From positions 1,378,435 through 1,442,434 of the forward strand of contig OY282420.1 in assembly GCA_958295955.1 (NCBI GenBank): a DNA stretch of 64,000 nucleotides, read 5' to 3'. Each line of letters begins with the position of its first letter. The first letter of the stretch is position 1. The notes below the pieces were generated by a model that was given only the letters and a program-made list of their open reading frames with translations, was not told the DNA's origin and ran no database searches. Shown here one piece after another: positions 44,981-54,115 of the stretch. Both the position numbers and the translations under genes were made by a program. The stretch comes from an uncultured Bryobacterales bacterium. GTDB lineage: Bacteria; Acidobacteriota; Terriglobia; Bryobacterales; UBA6623.

Positions 44981-46858
44981 ATGAGGAAACTCATTGTTTG
45001 CGCCGCCATCGCCGGTTTATCGGTCGGCTATCTCGCCTATGCGCAGACCCGCCGGTCGCGGGCCGAGCGGGCGAAGCTCCAGCGCCAGGTGCTCAACTGG
45101 CAGGTCGTGCGCCCCGTCGTTCGCGGCGCGCGCGGAGCGGCAGCGGCGGGAACCCCCCTGTCATCGCAGGTTGCGATGCGCGCGCTGCAGGCGGGAGGCA
45201 ACGCGGTCGATGCCGGAATCGCCGCATTGTTCGCCGCCGCGGTGACGGAGTTCTCGCACTTCGGGTTCGGCGGCGAGGCGCCTTTGCTGATCCGCACCCC
45301 CGACGGCAAGGTTCACTGCATTGCAGGCGTGGGCACGGCGCCGCAACTGATGACCCCGGAGTTCTTCGCGGACCTGCGCCCCGACCCCGAGCTTGAAAAA
45401 GAAGCGGCCCGGCGCGACCACAAAAGCGGGCCGATCCCTTCTTACGGCATCCTCCCCGCCTTGGTTCCCGGCATGGTGGACGCCGGCCTGCTGGCTCTGC
45501 AGCAGTTCGGCACGCTCTCTTTCTACGAGGCCGCGCAGCCCGCGGTGGAGTACGCGGACGGCCACCCGATCGACGAAATCCGCGCCGGATCGATTGCCCG
45601 CGCCAGCCGGTTCTTGAAGCTGTTTCCAAGCTCGCGCGAGGTCTTCGCCCCGCAGGGCCGTTTTCCCCGGCCGGGAGACGTGTTCCGGCAGCCGGACCTG
45701 GCGCGCACCCTCCGCGCGATGATGGATGCCGAGAAGAAAGCGCTGGCGGCGGGCAAATCGCGCGCGGCGGCCATCGAGGCCGTGCGGGACTATTTCTACC
45801 GCGGCCCCATCGCCCGCGAGATCGCCGCCTACGTGGAAGCGAACGGCGGACTTCTCCGCTACGCGGATTTCGCCGGTTTCCGACTGGAAATCGAAGAGCC
45901 GCTGACGACCTCATTCCACGAATACGAGGTTTACAAGGGAGGTTTCTGGACGCAGGGCGCGGTGATGATCGAGGCCCTCAACATTCTCGAAGGGTACGAT
46001 CTGCAATCCCTGGGCTGGAACTCCCCTGAATACATCCACTATCTGGTCGAGGCGCTCAAGCTGGCCTACGCCGACCGGGACGCCTGGTACGCGGACCCCC
46101 GCTATGCGCCGCCGCCCGCGGAGCTTCTGTCGAAGGAATACGCGGCTTCCCGCCGGAAGACGATCGCCCCCGAGCGGGCGTCCCGGCTGTTTCGGCCCGG
46201 GAAATTCGGCGCCGGCGAGCCGCCTCACCCCTCGAACTTCCCCGGACGGCTGCGGCCGCTGCCGGACGCCCTGGCCTCGAAAGACACCACCTGCATCAAC
46301 GTGGCGACGCCTGACGGCATGATGTTTTCGGCGACTCCCTCGGGCGCCTGGATGCCTTCGGTAATCGCCGGCTCGACCGGGATTCCGCTCACGCAGCGCG
46401 CGCAGAGCTTCTTGATCGTCGAAGGCCACCCGAACGCGGCGGCGCCCGGCAAGCGCCCGCGGATTACGCTGACGCCGACGCTGGTGACGCGCCGCGGAAA
46501 ACCTTTCATGGCGTTGTCGACGCCCGGCGGCGACCAGCAGGAGCAAGCGCTTCTGCAGGTCTTGCTGGCCGCCGCGTTGTTTTATTTCAACCCGCAAGCC
46601 GCCGTCGAAGCGCCCCGGTTCCAGACCAAGCACCTCGTGGCCAGCTTCGACGACCATGCGATGGAGCCCAACAAACTGCTGCTCGACGAACGCATGCCGA
46701 ACGTGGTTGTCGAGCGGCTGGCCGCTTTTGGACACGACATCGAACGGCGCGGCCGGCGGCAGAACGGTTCCGCGCCCACGGCGCTGAAAATCCTCAACAA
46801 CGGCGTGATCGAGGCGGGAGCGGACCCCTACGCATTTCGTTACGCAGACGCTTGGTAA
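44981..46858 (+). CDS. Gamma-glutamyltransferase family protein
   Basis: A 625-residue N-terminal-nucleophile hydrolase. A short hydrophobic N-terminus (IVCAAIAGLSVGYLAYA) exports or anchors it. The large-subunit part shows GTPLSSQVAMRALQAGGNAVDA and GFGGEAPLLI. The self-processing site is SKDTTCINV: the Thr after Asp would be the nucleophile freed by autocleavage, with Cys where E. coli GGT has His. GIPLTQRAQSF and STPGGDQQEQALLQ follow in the small subunit. It likely hydrolyses or transfers gamma-glutamyl groups, for example from glutathione, in the periplasm. Confidence 0.88.
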   Translation: MRKLIVCAAIAGLSVGYLAYAQTRRSRAERAKLQRQVLNWQVVRPVVRGARGAAAAGTPLSSQVAMRALQAGGNAVDAGIAALFAAAVTEFSHFGFGGEAPLLIRTPDGKVHCIAGVGTAPQLMTPEFFADLRPDPELEKEAARRDHKSGPIPSYGILPALVPGMVDAGLLALQQFGTLSFYEAAQPAVEYADGHPIDEIRAGSIARASRFLKLFPSSREVFAPQGRFPRPGDVFRQPDLARTLRAMMDAEKKALAAGKSRAAAIEAVRDYFYRGPIAREIAAYVEANGGLLRYADFAGFRLEIEEPLTTSFHEYEVYKGGFWTQGAVMIEALNILEGYDLQSLGWNSPEYIHYLVEALKLAYADRDAWYADPRYAPPPAELLSKEYAASRRKTIAPERASRLFRPGKFGAGEPPHPSNFPGRLRPLPDALASKDTTCINVATPDGMMFSATPSGAWMPSVIAGSTGIPLTQRAQSFLIVEGHPNAAAPGKRPRITLTPTLVTRRGKPFMALSTPGGDQQEQALLQVLLAAALFYFNPQAAVEAPRFQTKHLVASFDDHAMEPNKLLLDERMPNVVVERLAAFGHDIERRGRRQNGSAPTALKILNNGVIEAGADPYAFRYADAW

Positions 46859-46891
46859 GCCGCATCGCCGGACATTGCGAGTCGCGCAAGC

Positions 46892-49800
46892 TCACTGCCG
46901 GCGGACGGTGAGGAACGGCCCTGGGGGAGTCGCAATCCCCTGCACGGTTGCCCTGACGGGAGCGTCGCCGTCGGGGACGTCGGGCGGCACACGCACCGCG
47001 AATCGATAGAGGCCGGCGCAGCACGGCGCCGCGCCCGCGTAAATGACATCCTCGGGCGGAACGGCAATGCCGCCGAAAGTAAACGAGACCTCGCTTGCCA
47101 GAGCGGCCTGCATCCCCGGGATTCGGCCCGCCTCCAACCGCGGCGCGGTCGCTCCGAAACCGGTTCCGAACAGGCTGACGACCTCGCCCGGCTCGGCCGG
47201 AGTGAACACGGCGCCGGGAAGCAGTCCGGGCGCTCCGGCCAAACCGGGGCCGCCGCCATGCAGCGCCGCGACCGGATTGCGCCCGTCGGGGTTGCTCGTA
47301 AAGTTGAAGAACATCGGCGAGACGGCGGCGATTGCAACCGTTTCCGCCGGGCTGCGCCGCTCTTCTCCCGTGCCGCAGCCGCGAACGACGCGGACACTCG
47401 CCCGCCCCTCTTGCAGATCGTGCGGGGCCTGGGCGTTGATCTGGGTCGGGAAGACCGCGAACAGCGGAGCGCGCTTGCCGTCGATCTCCAGACAGGCAGC
47501 GGCGAGCTCGGCGGCAATCCTGCCCTCGGCATCCAGCACGGGACTCCGCGCCTGCGTCCCCTGCGGCGCAAACGCTTGTCCGAAAACGGAAACAATGGCG
47601 TTGGGAGAGATGCGGCTCACGATGGGAGTTCCGGCGGCGAGCACGACCCCGCCCGAGGAGATCAGGGGAACGAACAAAGGCGAATCGATGAACTGCCGGA
47701 TATAGGGGTAGAAAGTCGAAAAGCTCGTGTAAACGTCGCGCAGACCTAGCGGGCAGACGTTCTGGTTCTCTCTTGTTTCTCCGCCGTAAAGCGCCCCGAT
47801 CACGGTTTCCGGGGCGCTGAACAGGGCGGATCCGGAAGAGCCGGGCTCGGTGTAGCCTTGCGTATGCACGACTTGGGTGAAAACGCCGCCGGGATTGGAC
47901 GCGATCCGGCCGAAGGCAATCCGCTTGAAGGCGCCCCACAAGTCGTTCCCGGGATGATGAATGCCGGCGACTTGCGCTTCGCGAGGCTGCGGGTCCGCGT
48001 CCCATCCCTGGAACACGACGCCGTCCGGCAATTCGCCTTCGAGCTGCAGCAGCGTCATGTCGCCGTCGGGATGCGGTCTGCCCTCCAAGGCGCCGCCCAA
48101 GGTGGCCAGCAGGCGCGCGCCGCTGGTGCGCGGCGCGCTGCTTCGAGCGGGCGGCGCCGCGTTGCAAGCTTGCTTCCGATACAACCAGAACGCAGTCACG
48201 CTCCGCGCTTGCTCGTCGCTGTTCAAGCAATGGGCGGCGGTCAGAAAATAGGGGGTGAAGTCCTCCCGCCGGTTGTTCAGCAGCGCACCCGAGCAAATAA
48301 AAAAGCCGCCCTCCTTGGCGAATACGATCTGCGCGACGCCCGCCGCGGAACGCGACCATGCGGGGTAGCAGGCCGCATCCAGGTGGCAGTCCTCGAGCGT
48401 TCCTACTTGCGCCGTGACCGTGCCTTCGGCGATGACGCCCGTATCGTAAACTTCCAGCGAGACGAAGTAGGTTCCGATCTGCAGCGGCGGATCGGAGTAG
48501 CGGGTAATGCCAATCTCTTCGTTACCGGAATATCTCCTGGAAGAGTAGTCCCTGACAACGCTTCCGTCCCGCAGTTCGGTGTCTTCCCCGAAGCGAACGT
48601 AGAGGTCCACGTCCACGTCGGGGTCGTCTGAAGTCACGGTGAAAGTTACAGAGACGGCGCCTTCGGGCGCCTCCAAATGGAACGAGTTATCCCCGTTGAA
48701 GAGCGTCGGCTCGGTGACCGGCCCCAGGCGGAAGGCGGCGGGCCGTCCGGGCGTGAGCGGGCCGCCGCTCACGCGGGCGGGCGGCGGCTCCTCGTCGAAT
48801 CCCAAAGTTGCCGTGAGCGTACCCTCGGCAGCGGCATTCGTGTCGTAGAGCAACAGCGAGACGAACCAGGTTCCGGTCTGCAGCGGCGGATTGGAGTAGC
48901 GGGTAATGACGACCCGTTCGTTGCCGGACGATCCTCTGGAGGAATGGTCTCTGAGAACCTGCCCATCTTGCAGCTCGTTGTCCCTCCCGAAACGAACGTA
49001 GAGGTCCACGTCCACGTCGGGATCGACTGCGGTCAGGTCGAAAGTGACGCGCGCGGCGTCGGCGGGGACCTCCAGCCGGAACGAGAACTCCCCGTTGAAA
49101 AGCGTCGAACTGCCGACCGGCCCCAGGCGGAAGGCGGCGGGCTGTCCGGGCGTAAGCGGGCCGCCGACTTCGCGGACGGGCGGCGGCTCCTCGTCGAATC
49201 CCAAAGTTGCCGTGAGCGTACCCTCGGCAGCGGCATTCGTGTCGTAGAGCAGCAGCGAGACGAACCAGGTTCCGGTCTGCAGCGGCGGATTGGAGTAGCG
49301 GGTAATGACGATCCGTTCGTTGCCGGACGATCCTCTGGAAGCATGATCTCTGACAACCTGCCCATCTTGCAGCTCGTTGTCCCTTCCGAAACGAACGTAG
49401 AGGTCCACGTCCACGTCGGGATCGACTGCGGCCAAGTCCAAGGCCACGCGCGCGGCGCCGGCGGGGACCTCCAGCCGGAACGAGAACTCCCCGTTGAAAA
49501 GCGTCGGACTGCCGACCGGCCCCAGGCGGAAGTCGGCAGGCTGTCCGGGCGCGAGCGGGCCGCCTGTGTTTTTGGGCGGAACAGACGGCCTGCCGGCCAA
49601 TTTCCACGCTTCCCCCGCAACGGGTTTTCCGCCGGGATTTTTTGTTTTGGATTGCGCTTTGGCGTCCGGCGACGGCGGGTTTCCATTCCCCGTGAGTCCG
49701 TGACCGCCCCAGATATGGCCGATGGCGGCGATGCGAAACGGCGCGGCCTCTTCCGCCGGCGCCGCCGGGTCGGGCCGATACTCGAGCGTCGCGCTCTCGC

Positions 49801-50389
49801 TGAAAACGATGCCGCTCCAGAAGTCTCCGTCGCCGTACGTGCCCCTGCCGCTATACGGTCCGTCGATCTGCCCGTCCGCCGCATGGAGCCAGACGCTCCC
49901 CGCGCCAACGTCGAAGTCTTGAAAACGGACCCGCAGCGCGCGCGCGCCGGGAGAAGTTACCCGCAGGCGCCAGAGCCGCCCGACTGCGGTCGCTTGCCAT
50001 GCTCTTGCGACAGTTGTCTTGGCCGCCCCACCGGAGAAGCTCAGCGCAGCCGCCCCCGCAGGCAGCGAGCGGTGGACGCCGACGGGCGTCAGTCCCTGTT
50101 GCGGCCGCAAACGCTCCAGATCGTCGGGGCCCAGCGGCGGCAGCAGCGCCGCGGCGGGCGCCGGCAGACGCAAGCCCAAGCTGGGCGGCCGAGCAGTCGC
50201 CGCCTGCTCGACCGGGGCCGCCTTCGACCGCTCTCGATCGTCGAAAATCAACGGCCCGATCCGTTGGCCCCAAGCCGCCGGCGCCGGCAGCGCAACTATC
50301 AGGAAAAAGAAAACGCCCGCGCGGCGCAACGCCCTGCCGGCGAATGCGCCGGGCTTCCCGCGCAGAAGGCGTTCCTTCCTTCCGGTCAT
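46892..50389 (-). CDS. Secreted trypsin-like protease with three PPC repeats and TIGR03437-like C-terminus
   Basis: A 1165-residue exported protein. After a signal (VFFFLIVALPAPAAWG, about 26-41) comes an N-terminal region (about 125-230), then three bacterial pre-peptidase C-terminal (PPC) domains at about 276-408, 409-541 and 542-665. A trypsin/lysyl-endopeptidase-like domain follows (about 667-900) with an intact triad: His in FLTAAHC, Asp in DGDMTLLQL, Ser in PGSSGSALF. The last 260 residues resemble the TIGR03437 module (VSVFGQAFAP, VSLFGTGFG). It should digest proteins outside the cell. The first two PPC units are almost identical. Confidence 0.87.
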   Translation of the reverse strand: MTGRKERLLRGKPGAFAGRALRRAGVFFFLIVALPAPAAWGQRIGPLIFDDRERSKAAPVEQAATARPPSLGLRLPAPAAALLPPLGPDDLERLRPQQGLTPVGVHRSLPAGAAALSFSGGAAKTTVARAWQATAVGRLWRLRVTSPGARALRVRFQDFDVGAGSVWLHAADGQIDGPYSGRGTYGDGDFWSGIVFSESATLEYRPDPAAPAEEAAPFRIAAIGHIWGGHGLTGNGNPPSPDAKAQSKTKNPGGKPVAGEAWKLAGRPSVPPKNTGGPLAPGQPADFRLGPVGSPTLFNGEFSFRLEVPAGAARVALDLAAVDPDVDVDLYVRFGRDNELQDGQVVRDHASRGSSGNERIVITRYSNPPLQTGTWFVSLLLYDTNAAAEGTLTATLGFDEEPPPVREVGGPLTPGQPAAFRLGPVGSSTLFNGEFSFRLEVPADAARVTFDLTAVDPDVDVDLYVRFGRDNELQDGQVLRDHSSRGSSGNERVVITRYSNPPLQTGTWFVSLLLYDTNAAAEGTLTATLGFDEEPPPARVSGGPLTPGRPAAFRLGPVTEPTLFNGDNSFHLEAPEGAVSVTFTVTSDDPDVDVDLYVRFGEDTELRDGSVVRDYSSRRYSGNEEIGITRYSDPPLQIGTYFVSLEVYDTGVIAEGTVTAQVGTLEDCHLDAACYPAWSRSAAGVAQIVFAKEGGFFICSGALLNNRREDFTPYFLTAAHCLNSDEQARSVTAFWLYRKQACNAAPPARSSAPRTSGARLLATLGGALEGRPHPDGDMTLLQLEGELPDGVVFQGWDADPQPREAQVAGIHHPGNDLWGAFKRIAFGRIASNPGGVFTQVVHTQGYTEPGSSGSALFSAPETVIGALYGGETRENQNVCPLGLRDVYTSFSTFYPYIRQFIDSPLFVPLISSGGVVLAAGTPIVSRISPNAIVSVFGQAFAPQGTQARSPVLDAEGRIAAELAAACLEIDGKRAPLFAVFPTQINAQAPHDLQEGRASVRVVRGCGTGEERRSPAETVAIAAVSPMFFNFTSNPDGRNPVAALHGGGPGLAGAPGLLPGAVFTPAEPGEVVSLFGTGFGATAPRLEAGRIPGMQAALASEVSFTFGGIAVPPEDVIYAGAAPCCAGLYRFAVRVPPDVPDGDAPVRATVQGIATPPGPFLTVRRQ
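48397..49564 (-). repeat. Tandem 399-base repeats encoding PPC domains
   Basis: The first two units (133 residues each) are almost identical in DNA, including a run of more than 100 bases around 48781-48950 and 49181-49350. The third (lower-coordinate) unit is clearly diverged. This suggests a recent duplication of one domain. Confidence 0.9.
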
Positions 50390-50472
50390 TGCGCTGCTCC
50401 GTCCAAACGCCTCAAAACGACAGCGCCGCCCGCCCGCGCCCGGCCAAGAGCAAGCCTTTCTCCGGCGCCTTC

Positions 50473-51888
50473 TTATTGGATGTAGCCGAGGCTCTTGAGA
50501 ATCTCGGCATCGCGTTTCGTCATGCGAGACTCGTGCCGCTCGAGATCAGTGGACTCGTACCAGCGCTCGAACGACGCGATCTCGAACTTGTAGCGGCGGT
50601 CGTCGGGGCCGATCTCCTGCGGAGCGAACTCGAACGGATCGGCGATCAGATCGTGAATGCGGAACTGTTCGTTCCCCGGAACCCAGACTGTCTTCATCGT
50701 ACCGTTGATTTTGCCCATCTTGAGCGGGAGGCCGTCGTTATTAATCCATATCCAGGAGAACCATCGCGGCGTGAAACCCTTTTTCCCCGCGAAGGCGACG
50801 TAATGCACCGTCCGCTGCGGCTGTCCGGCATTCTCGGCGATCGCTTGCACTTGGCTGCGCCCCGCGAACGAAATCGAAATTTCGGACTGCTCGCGGTATT
50901 CCGGAACCACCAGGTCGAGGATCGTCGGGGCGATATCCAACGTCGATACATTGTGCTTGACCACAACGCCCGGCTCGATCGTTCCCGGCAGCTTCATGAT
51001 CCAGGGAATGCGCACGACGCTTTCGGTTAGCCAGCGGCCATGACCCACAAAACCGTGCTCCCCCAAACCTTCGCCGTGATCGGAGGCGAGCACGACCAGC
51101 GTGTCGTTCGTCAGACCGTGCTCGTCGAAGCGGTCAAGCAACTCCCCGATGTATTTGTCCACGTAACCGATCTCCGAGTCGTACCTGCGGACGCGCTGCG
51201 CCACTTCTTGCGAGTAGCGTCCCACGGCCGCGCTCGGTTCGCCAACCGCTTGCGGAGAGGAGAAATCTTCGCGCAAGTGATACGGCTCGTGCGGGTCGAA
51301 GTAATGGACCCACATGAAGATGTTGCGCTCGTCCTTGTGCTCGTCGAGCCAGCGAACGGCTTTGGGCGTCACGTCTTCCGCCCAGCGCATCGAATGTAGA
51401 AACTGATAGCTGCGGTCGATGTCCTCGTCGTAGTGGTCGAAACGGCTGTCGAGATGCGTCAGCCGCCCGATCAGAGGCCATGCGCTGACAAACGCCGCGG
51501 AAGTATAGCCGAACTTGCGCAGCACTTGAGGGAACATCACCCACTTCGAATTTTCCGGCACGGCTACGCCGTTGATGCGCGCTCCGTGTTCCTGCGGGTA
51601 GCGTCCGGTAAAGATCGAAAAATGGGAAGGCCCTGTCATCGGGATCGTCGCATACGCGCGGTCGAAGCGCACGCCTTCGGCCGCCAAGCGGTCTATTCCG
51701 GGGCTGGTCTTGAGGTGGTAGCCGTACGACGATAGGTGGTCGGCGCGCAGAGTATCCACCGTAATCAGCAGCACATGGGGCCGCTTGCCGGCGGCGGAAT
51801 CCGCCTGAGACAAATTCGCGTCAGGCGCCTGCTGCGCGGACAATAAAACAGTCGTCGCCGCCCCGGCCAAGGCAAGCCGTTTCCACAT
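50473..51888 (-). CDS. Sulfatase-fold hydrolase without the formylglycine Cys/Ser
   Basis: A 471-residue exported protein (signal WKRLALAGAATTVLLSA) of the alkaline phosphatase/sulfatase superfamily. Metal sites: LLITVDTLRADHLSSYG, LVVLASDHGEGLGEHG. At the nucleophile position the sequence reads MTGPSHFSIFTGRYP, with Thr instead of the Cys/Ser that is matured to formylglycine. This T-x-P-S-H variant is common in several phyla and may act on phosphoesters or phosphonates rather than sulfates. It is downstream of, and on the same strand as, the HtrA gene (71 bases). Confidence 0.87.
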   Translation of the reverse strand: MWKRLALAGAATTVLLSAQQAPDANLSQADSAAGKRPHVLLITVDTLRADHLSSYGYHLKTSPGIDRLAAEGVRFDRAYATIPMTGPSHFSIFTGRYPQEHGARINGVAVPENSKWVMFPQVLRKFGYTSAAFVSAWPLIGRLTHLDSRFDHYDEDIDRSYQFLHSMRWAEDVTPKAVRWLDEHKDERNIFMWVHYFDPHEPYHLREDFSSPQAVGEPSAAVGRYSQEVAQRVRRYDSEIGYVDKYIGELLDRFDEHGLTNDTLVVLASDHGEGLGEHGFVGHGRWLTESVVRIPWIMKLPGTIEPGVVVKHNVSTLDIAPTILDLVVPEYREQSEISISFAGRSQVQAIAENAGQPQRTVHYVAFAGKKGFTPRWFSWIWINNDGLPLKMGKINGTMKTVWVPGNEQFRIHDLIADPFEFAPQEIGPDDRRYKFEIASFERWYESTDLERHESRMTKRDAEILKSLGYIQ

Positions 51889-51959
51889 CCTTGTAAGTGT
51901 AACCAGAACGTCCCGCGGCAGGCAATGCTCCGCGGGGCGTTTCCTGCCGTTTCCGGGGA

Positions 51960-53420
51960 TTAACGATGGACGACGACGAAGCGGGCGCTGCCGCGCCTGT
52001 TGAGCAACAGCAGAATCGGCTTGCCGCCGGCATCCGCCACCGCGTTGCGGAAATCCGCGGCCGATACCGTCTCGCGGCGGTTCGCCTGTTCGATCACGTC
52101 GCCGCGTTGGATGCCGGCCCCGGCCGCCGGGCTGCCCGGCGTCACGCGGGCCACGACGACCCCGCGGGTCTCCGGCTCGACCTGCAATTGCTCGGCGAGC
52201 TCGGGCGTCAGCGTCTGCACGCCGATGCCGATCGGCCCCGGCGCAGATTTGCCCGCGCGGAATTCCGTCTTGCCGAACTCCGGATGCTCGCCAAGCTTGA
52301 CGGCCAGCTTGCGCTCCCGCCCGTCCCGCAGAACCTCCACTGCCGCCTCGCTGCCGGGTGACTGCTCGGCAACCTTCAGGCTGAGCGCCCGCGGATCCTC
52401 GACGGTCTCGCCGTTCAGCTTGCGAATGATGTCGCCCTGCCGCAGGCCGGCCTTGTCGGCGGGGCTTTCGGGCTCGACGCTCGTGACCAGCGCGCCGCCC
52501 GGCTCTCCCGCGCCGAACGCTTCCGCGATGTCTTGGTCGACCGGCTGGATGCCGACGCCCATATAGCCGCGGCTCACGTGTCCGTCGGCAGCAAGCTGCT
52601 TCATGACGTGGTGCGCCATATTGATCGGCACCGCGAAACCGACGCCTTGATTGCCGCCGCTGCCGCGGTTGATGATCGCCGTATTGATGCCGATCAACTC
52701 GCCGCGGGCATTGACCAGCGCCCCGCCGGAATTTCCGGGGTTGATCGCCGCATCCGTCTGAATGAAGTTCTCGTAGCGCTCGATGCCGAGGTTGCCCCGT
52801 CCGGTGGCGCCGACAATGCCCATCGTCACCGTCTGTCCGATGCCGAACGGATTGCCCAAAGCGAGCACGATGTCGCCGACCTCGATGCTTTCCGAGTTGC
52901 CGAGAGCGATTTTCGGCAAGTCTTCCGCCGGAACTTTCAACAAAGCAATGTCTGTCTGCGGGTCCGCGCCCACGACTTCCGCCTCGAACTCGCGCTTGTC
53001 CGTCAGATGGAGGGTGATTTTCTCCGCGCCTGCGATGACGTGGTGGTTGGTGACGACGTAACCGTCGGAACTGAGAATGACTCCCGAGCCGGCGCCGCGC
53101 CGCTGCCGCGGGCCGGGAACCGCCCCGGGAACGAAGAAATACGGCAGCGGTTCACTGGGGGCCGTCGTCAGCGTCCGTTCAGTCGTGATGCTGACCACGG
53201 CGGGCCGAACCGCTTCCACCACCGGCGCGAACGTTCCCGCAGCCGGCAGAGATCGACTCGCCGCCGGGCGCGTCTTTGCCGCCAACTCCGGCAGCCGGCC
53301 CGCCTCGCGCGCGAATCCGGGCTGCGGGTTCGTTAACCGGATTGTCAAGCCGCCGGCCGCCGTCAATGCCAGGAACGCCGCGGCGGCGGTCAATAGTTTC
53401 GTGGGGCGCAATTTCTGCAT
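51960..53420 (-). CDS. Do-like periplasmic serine protease (HtrA/DegP family)
   Basis: A 486-residue quality-control protease/chaperone. The ATG at 53420 has GAGGAG seven bases upstream, so the longer frame from 53441 is rejected. An N-terminal membrane/signal segment (about 9-28) precedes the protease domain with His127 (TNHHVIAG), Asp157 (DPQTDIALL) and Ser231 (NPGNSGGALV). Two PDZ domains follow (about 290-380 and 400-486). It degrades misfolded envelope proteins and is typically induced by envelope stress. Confidence 0.94.
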   Translation of the reverse strand: MQKLRPTKLLTAAAAFLALTAAGGLTIRLTNPQPGFAREAGRLPELAAKTRPAASRSLPAAGTFAPVVEAVRPAVVSITTERTLTTAPSEPLPYFFVPGAVPGPRQRRGAGSGVILSSDGYVVTNHHVIAGAEKITLHLTDKREFEAEVVGADPQTDIALLKVPAEDLPKIALGNSESIEVGDIVLALGNPFGIGQTVTMGIVGATGRGNLGIERYENFIQTDAAINPGNSGGALVNARGELIGINTAIINRGSGGNQGVGFAVPINMAHHVMKQLAADGHVSRGYMGVGIQPVDQDIAEAFGAGEPGGALVTSVEPESPADKAGLRQGDIIRKLNGETVEDPRALSLKVAEQSPGSEAAVEVLRDGRERKLAVKLGEHPEFGKTEFRAGKSAPGPIGIGVQTLTPELAEQLQVEPETRGVVVARVTPGSPAAGAGIQRGDVIEQANRRETVSAADFRNAVADAGGKPILLLLNRRGSARFVVVHR

Positions 53421-53488
53421 CGTGATTCTCCTCTCGCACAAGAAAGCGTTTCTAAACTTTCTTGGACGCAGAAGATGCGGATAGGTCT

Positions 53489-54082
53489 CTAACGCCCCGG
53501 CGCGTTTGTGCGTTCGCTCACATACGCCTCAAGCTGCGGGAAAAACCCGGTGAAGTCCCCCTCCAGCTCCTTGTACTGGGTACGCAATACCGCAACCGCG
53601 TCTCCCAGCGGATTGCTCCGCGTCAGTCGGCGTGAAATCCCCTTCAGCGCCCGATCGATGTTCTCCACCTCGCGGTAAGAGCCGAGCCAATCGCCTTGCC
53701 GCATGAAAAAGACGACGCGCTGAAACCGCCCGGGGTACACATCGCGGTGAGCCTCGAGATTGCGGTAGCTTCTGCGGGCGAACTCTTCGAGCGAAATGTC
53801 GCCGCTGTAGCGGTCCCATTTCTTGGCCAGGAAATGATCGAAGAACAGATCGAGCAGGATGTTGCCGTAGCGCCGGTACGGCGGGGCCATGCGTGCGCGG
53901 GCCGCCTGCACGATCGGATGCGCATCGGTAAAGACATCGATTCTTTGGTGCGCCCGGATGCCGGCGCGAATGCCCGGCGCGAAGCCGTCGATTTCGCGGC
54001 TTGCGACGAAGTCCGCCAAAACCTGGCCGACCTGCGCTTGGGGGTCGTCGCCGGCCAGATAAAGATGCGCGAGATAGTTCAA
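53489..54082 (-). CDS. acpH: Acyl carrier protein phosphodiesterase
   Basis: A 197-residue AcpH-type phosphodiesterase, which removes the 4'-phosphopantetheine arm from acyl carrier protein. It is recognised from the N-terminal MNYLAHLYLAG, the GxLADF pattern (VLADFVASREI), HQRIDVFTDAHP and FFDHFLAKKWDRYS with HD-like metal ligands. Length agrees with the family (about 195). It follows the sialidase gene by 33 bases on the same strand. Confidence 0.92.
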   Translation of the reverse strand: MNYLAHLYLAGDDPQAQVGQVLADFVASREIDGFAPGIRAGIRAHQRIDVFTDAHPIVQAARARMAPPYRRYGNILLDLFFDHFLAKKWDRYSGDISLEEFARRSYRNLEAHRDVYPGRFQRVVFFMRQGDWLGSYREVENIDRALKGISRRLTRSNPLGDAVAVLRTQYKELEGDFTGFFPQLEAYVSERTNAPGR

Positions 54083-54115
54083 GTTCCCGGCCGAGCGGCG
54101 CCCCGCTGCGCGGCG

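Noticed and set aside
48677..50485. A 602-codon + strand frame opposite the PPC protease gene
   Set aside because: Antisense of the PPC repeats; its own internal repeats merely mirror them.
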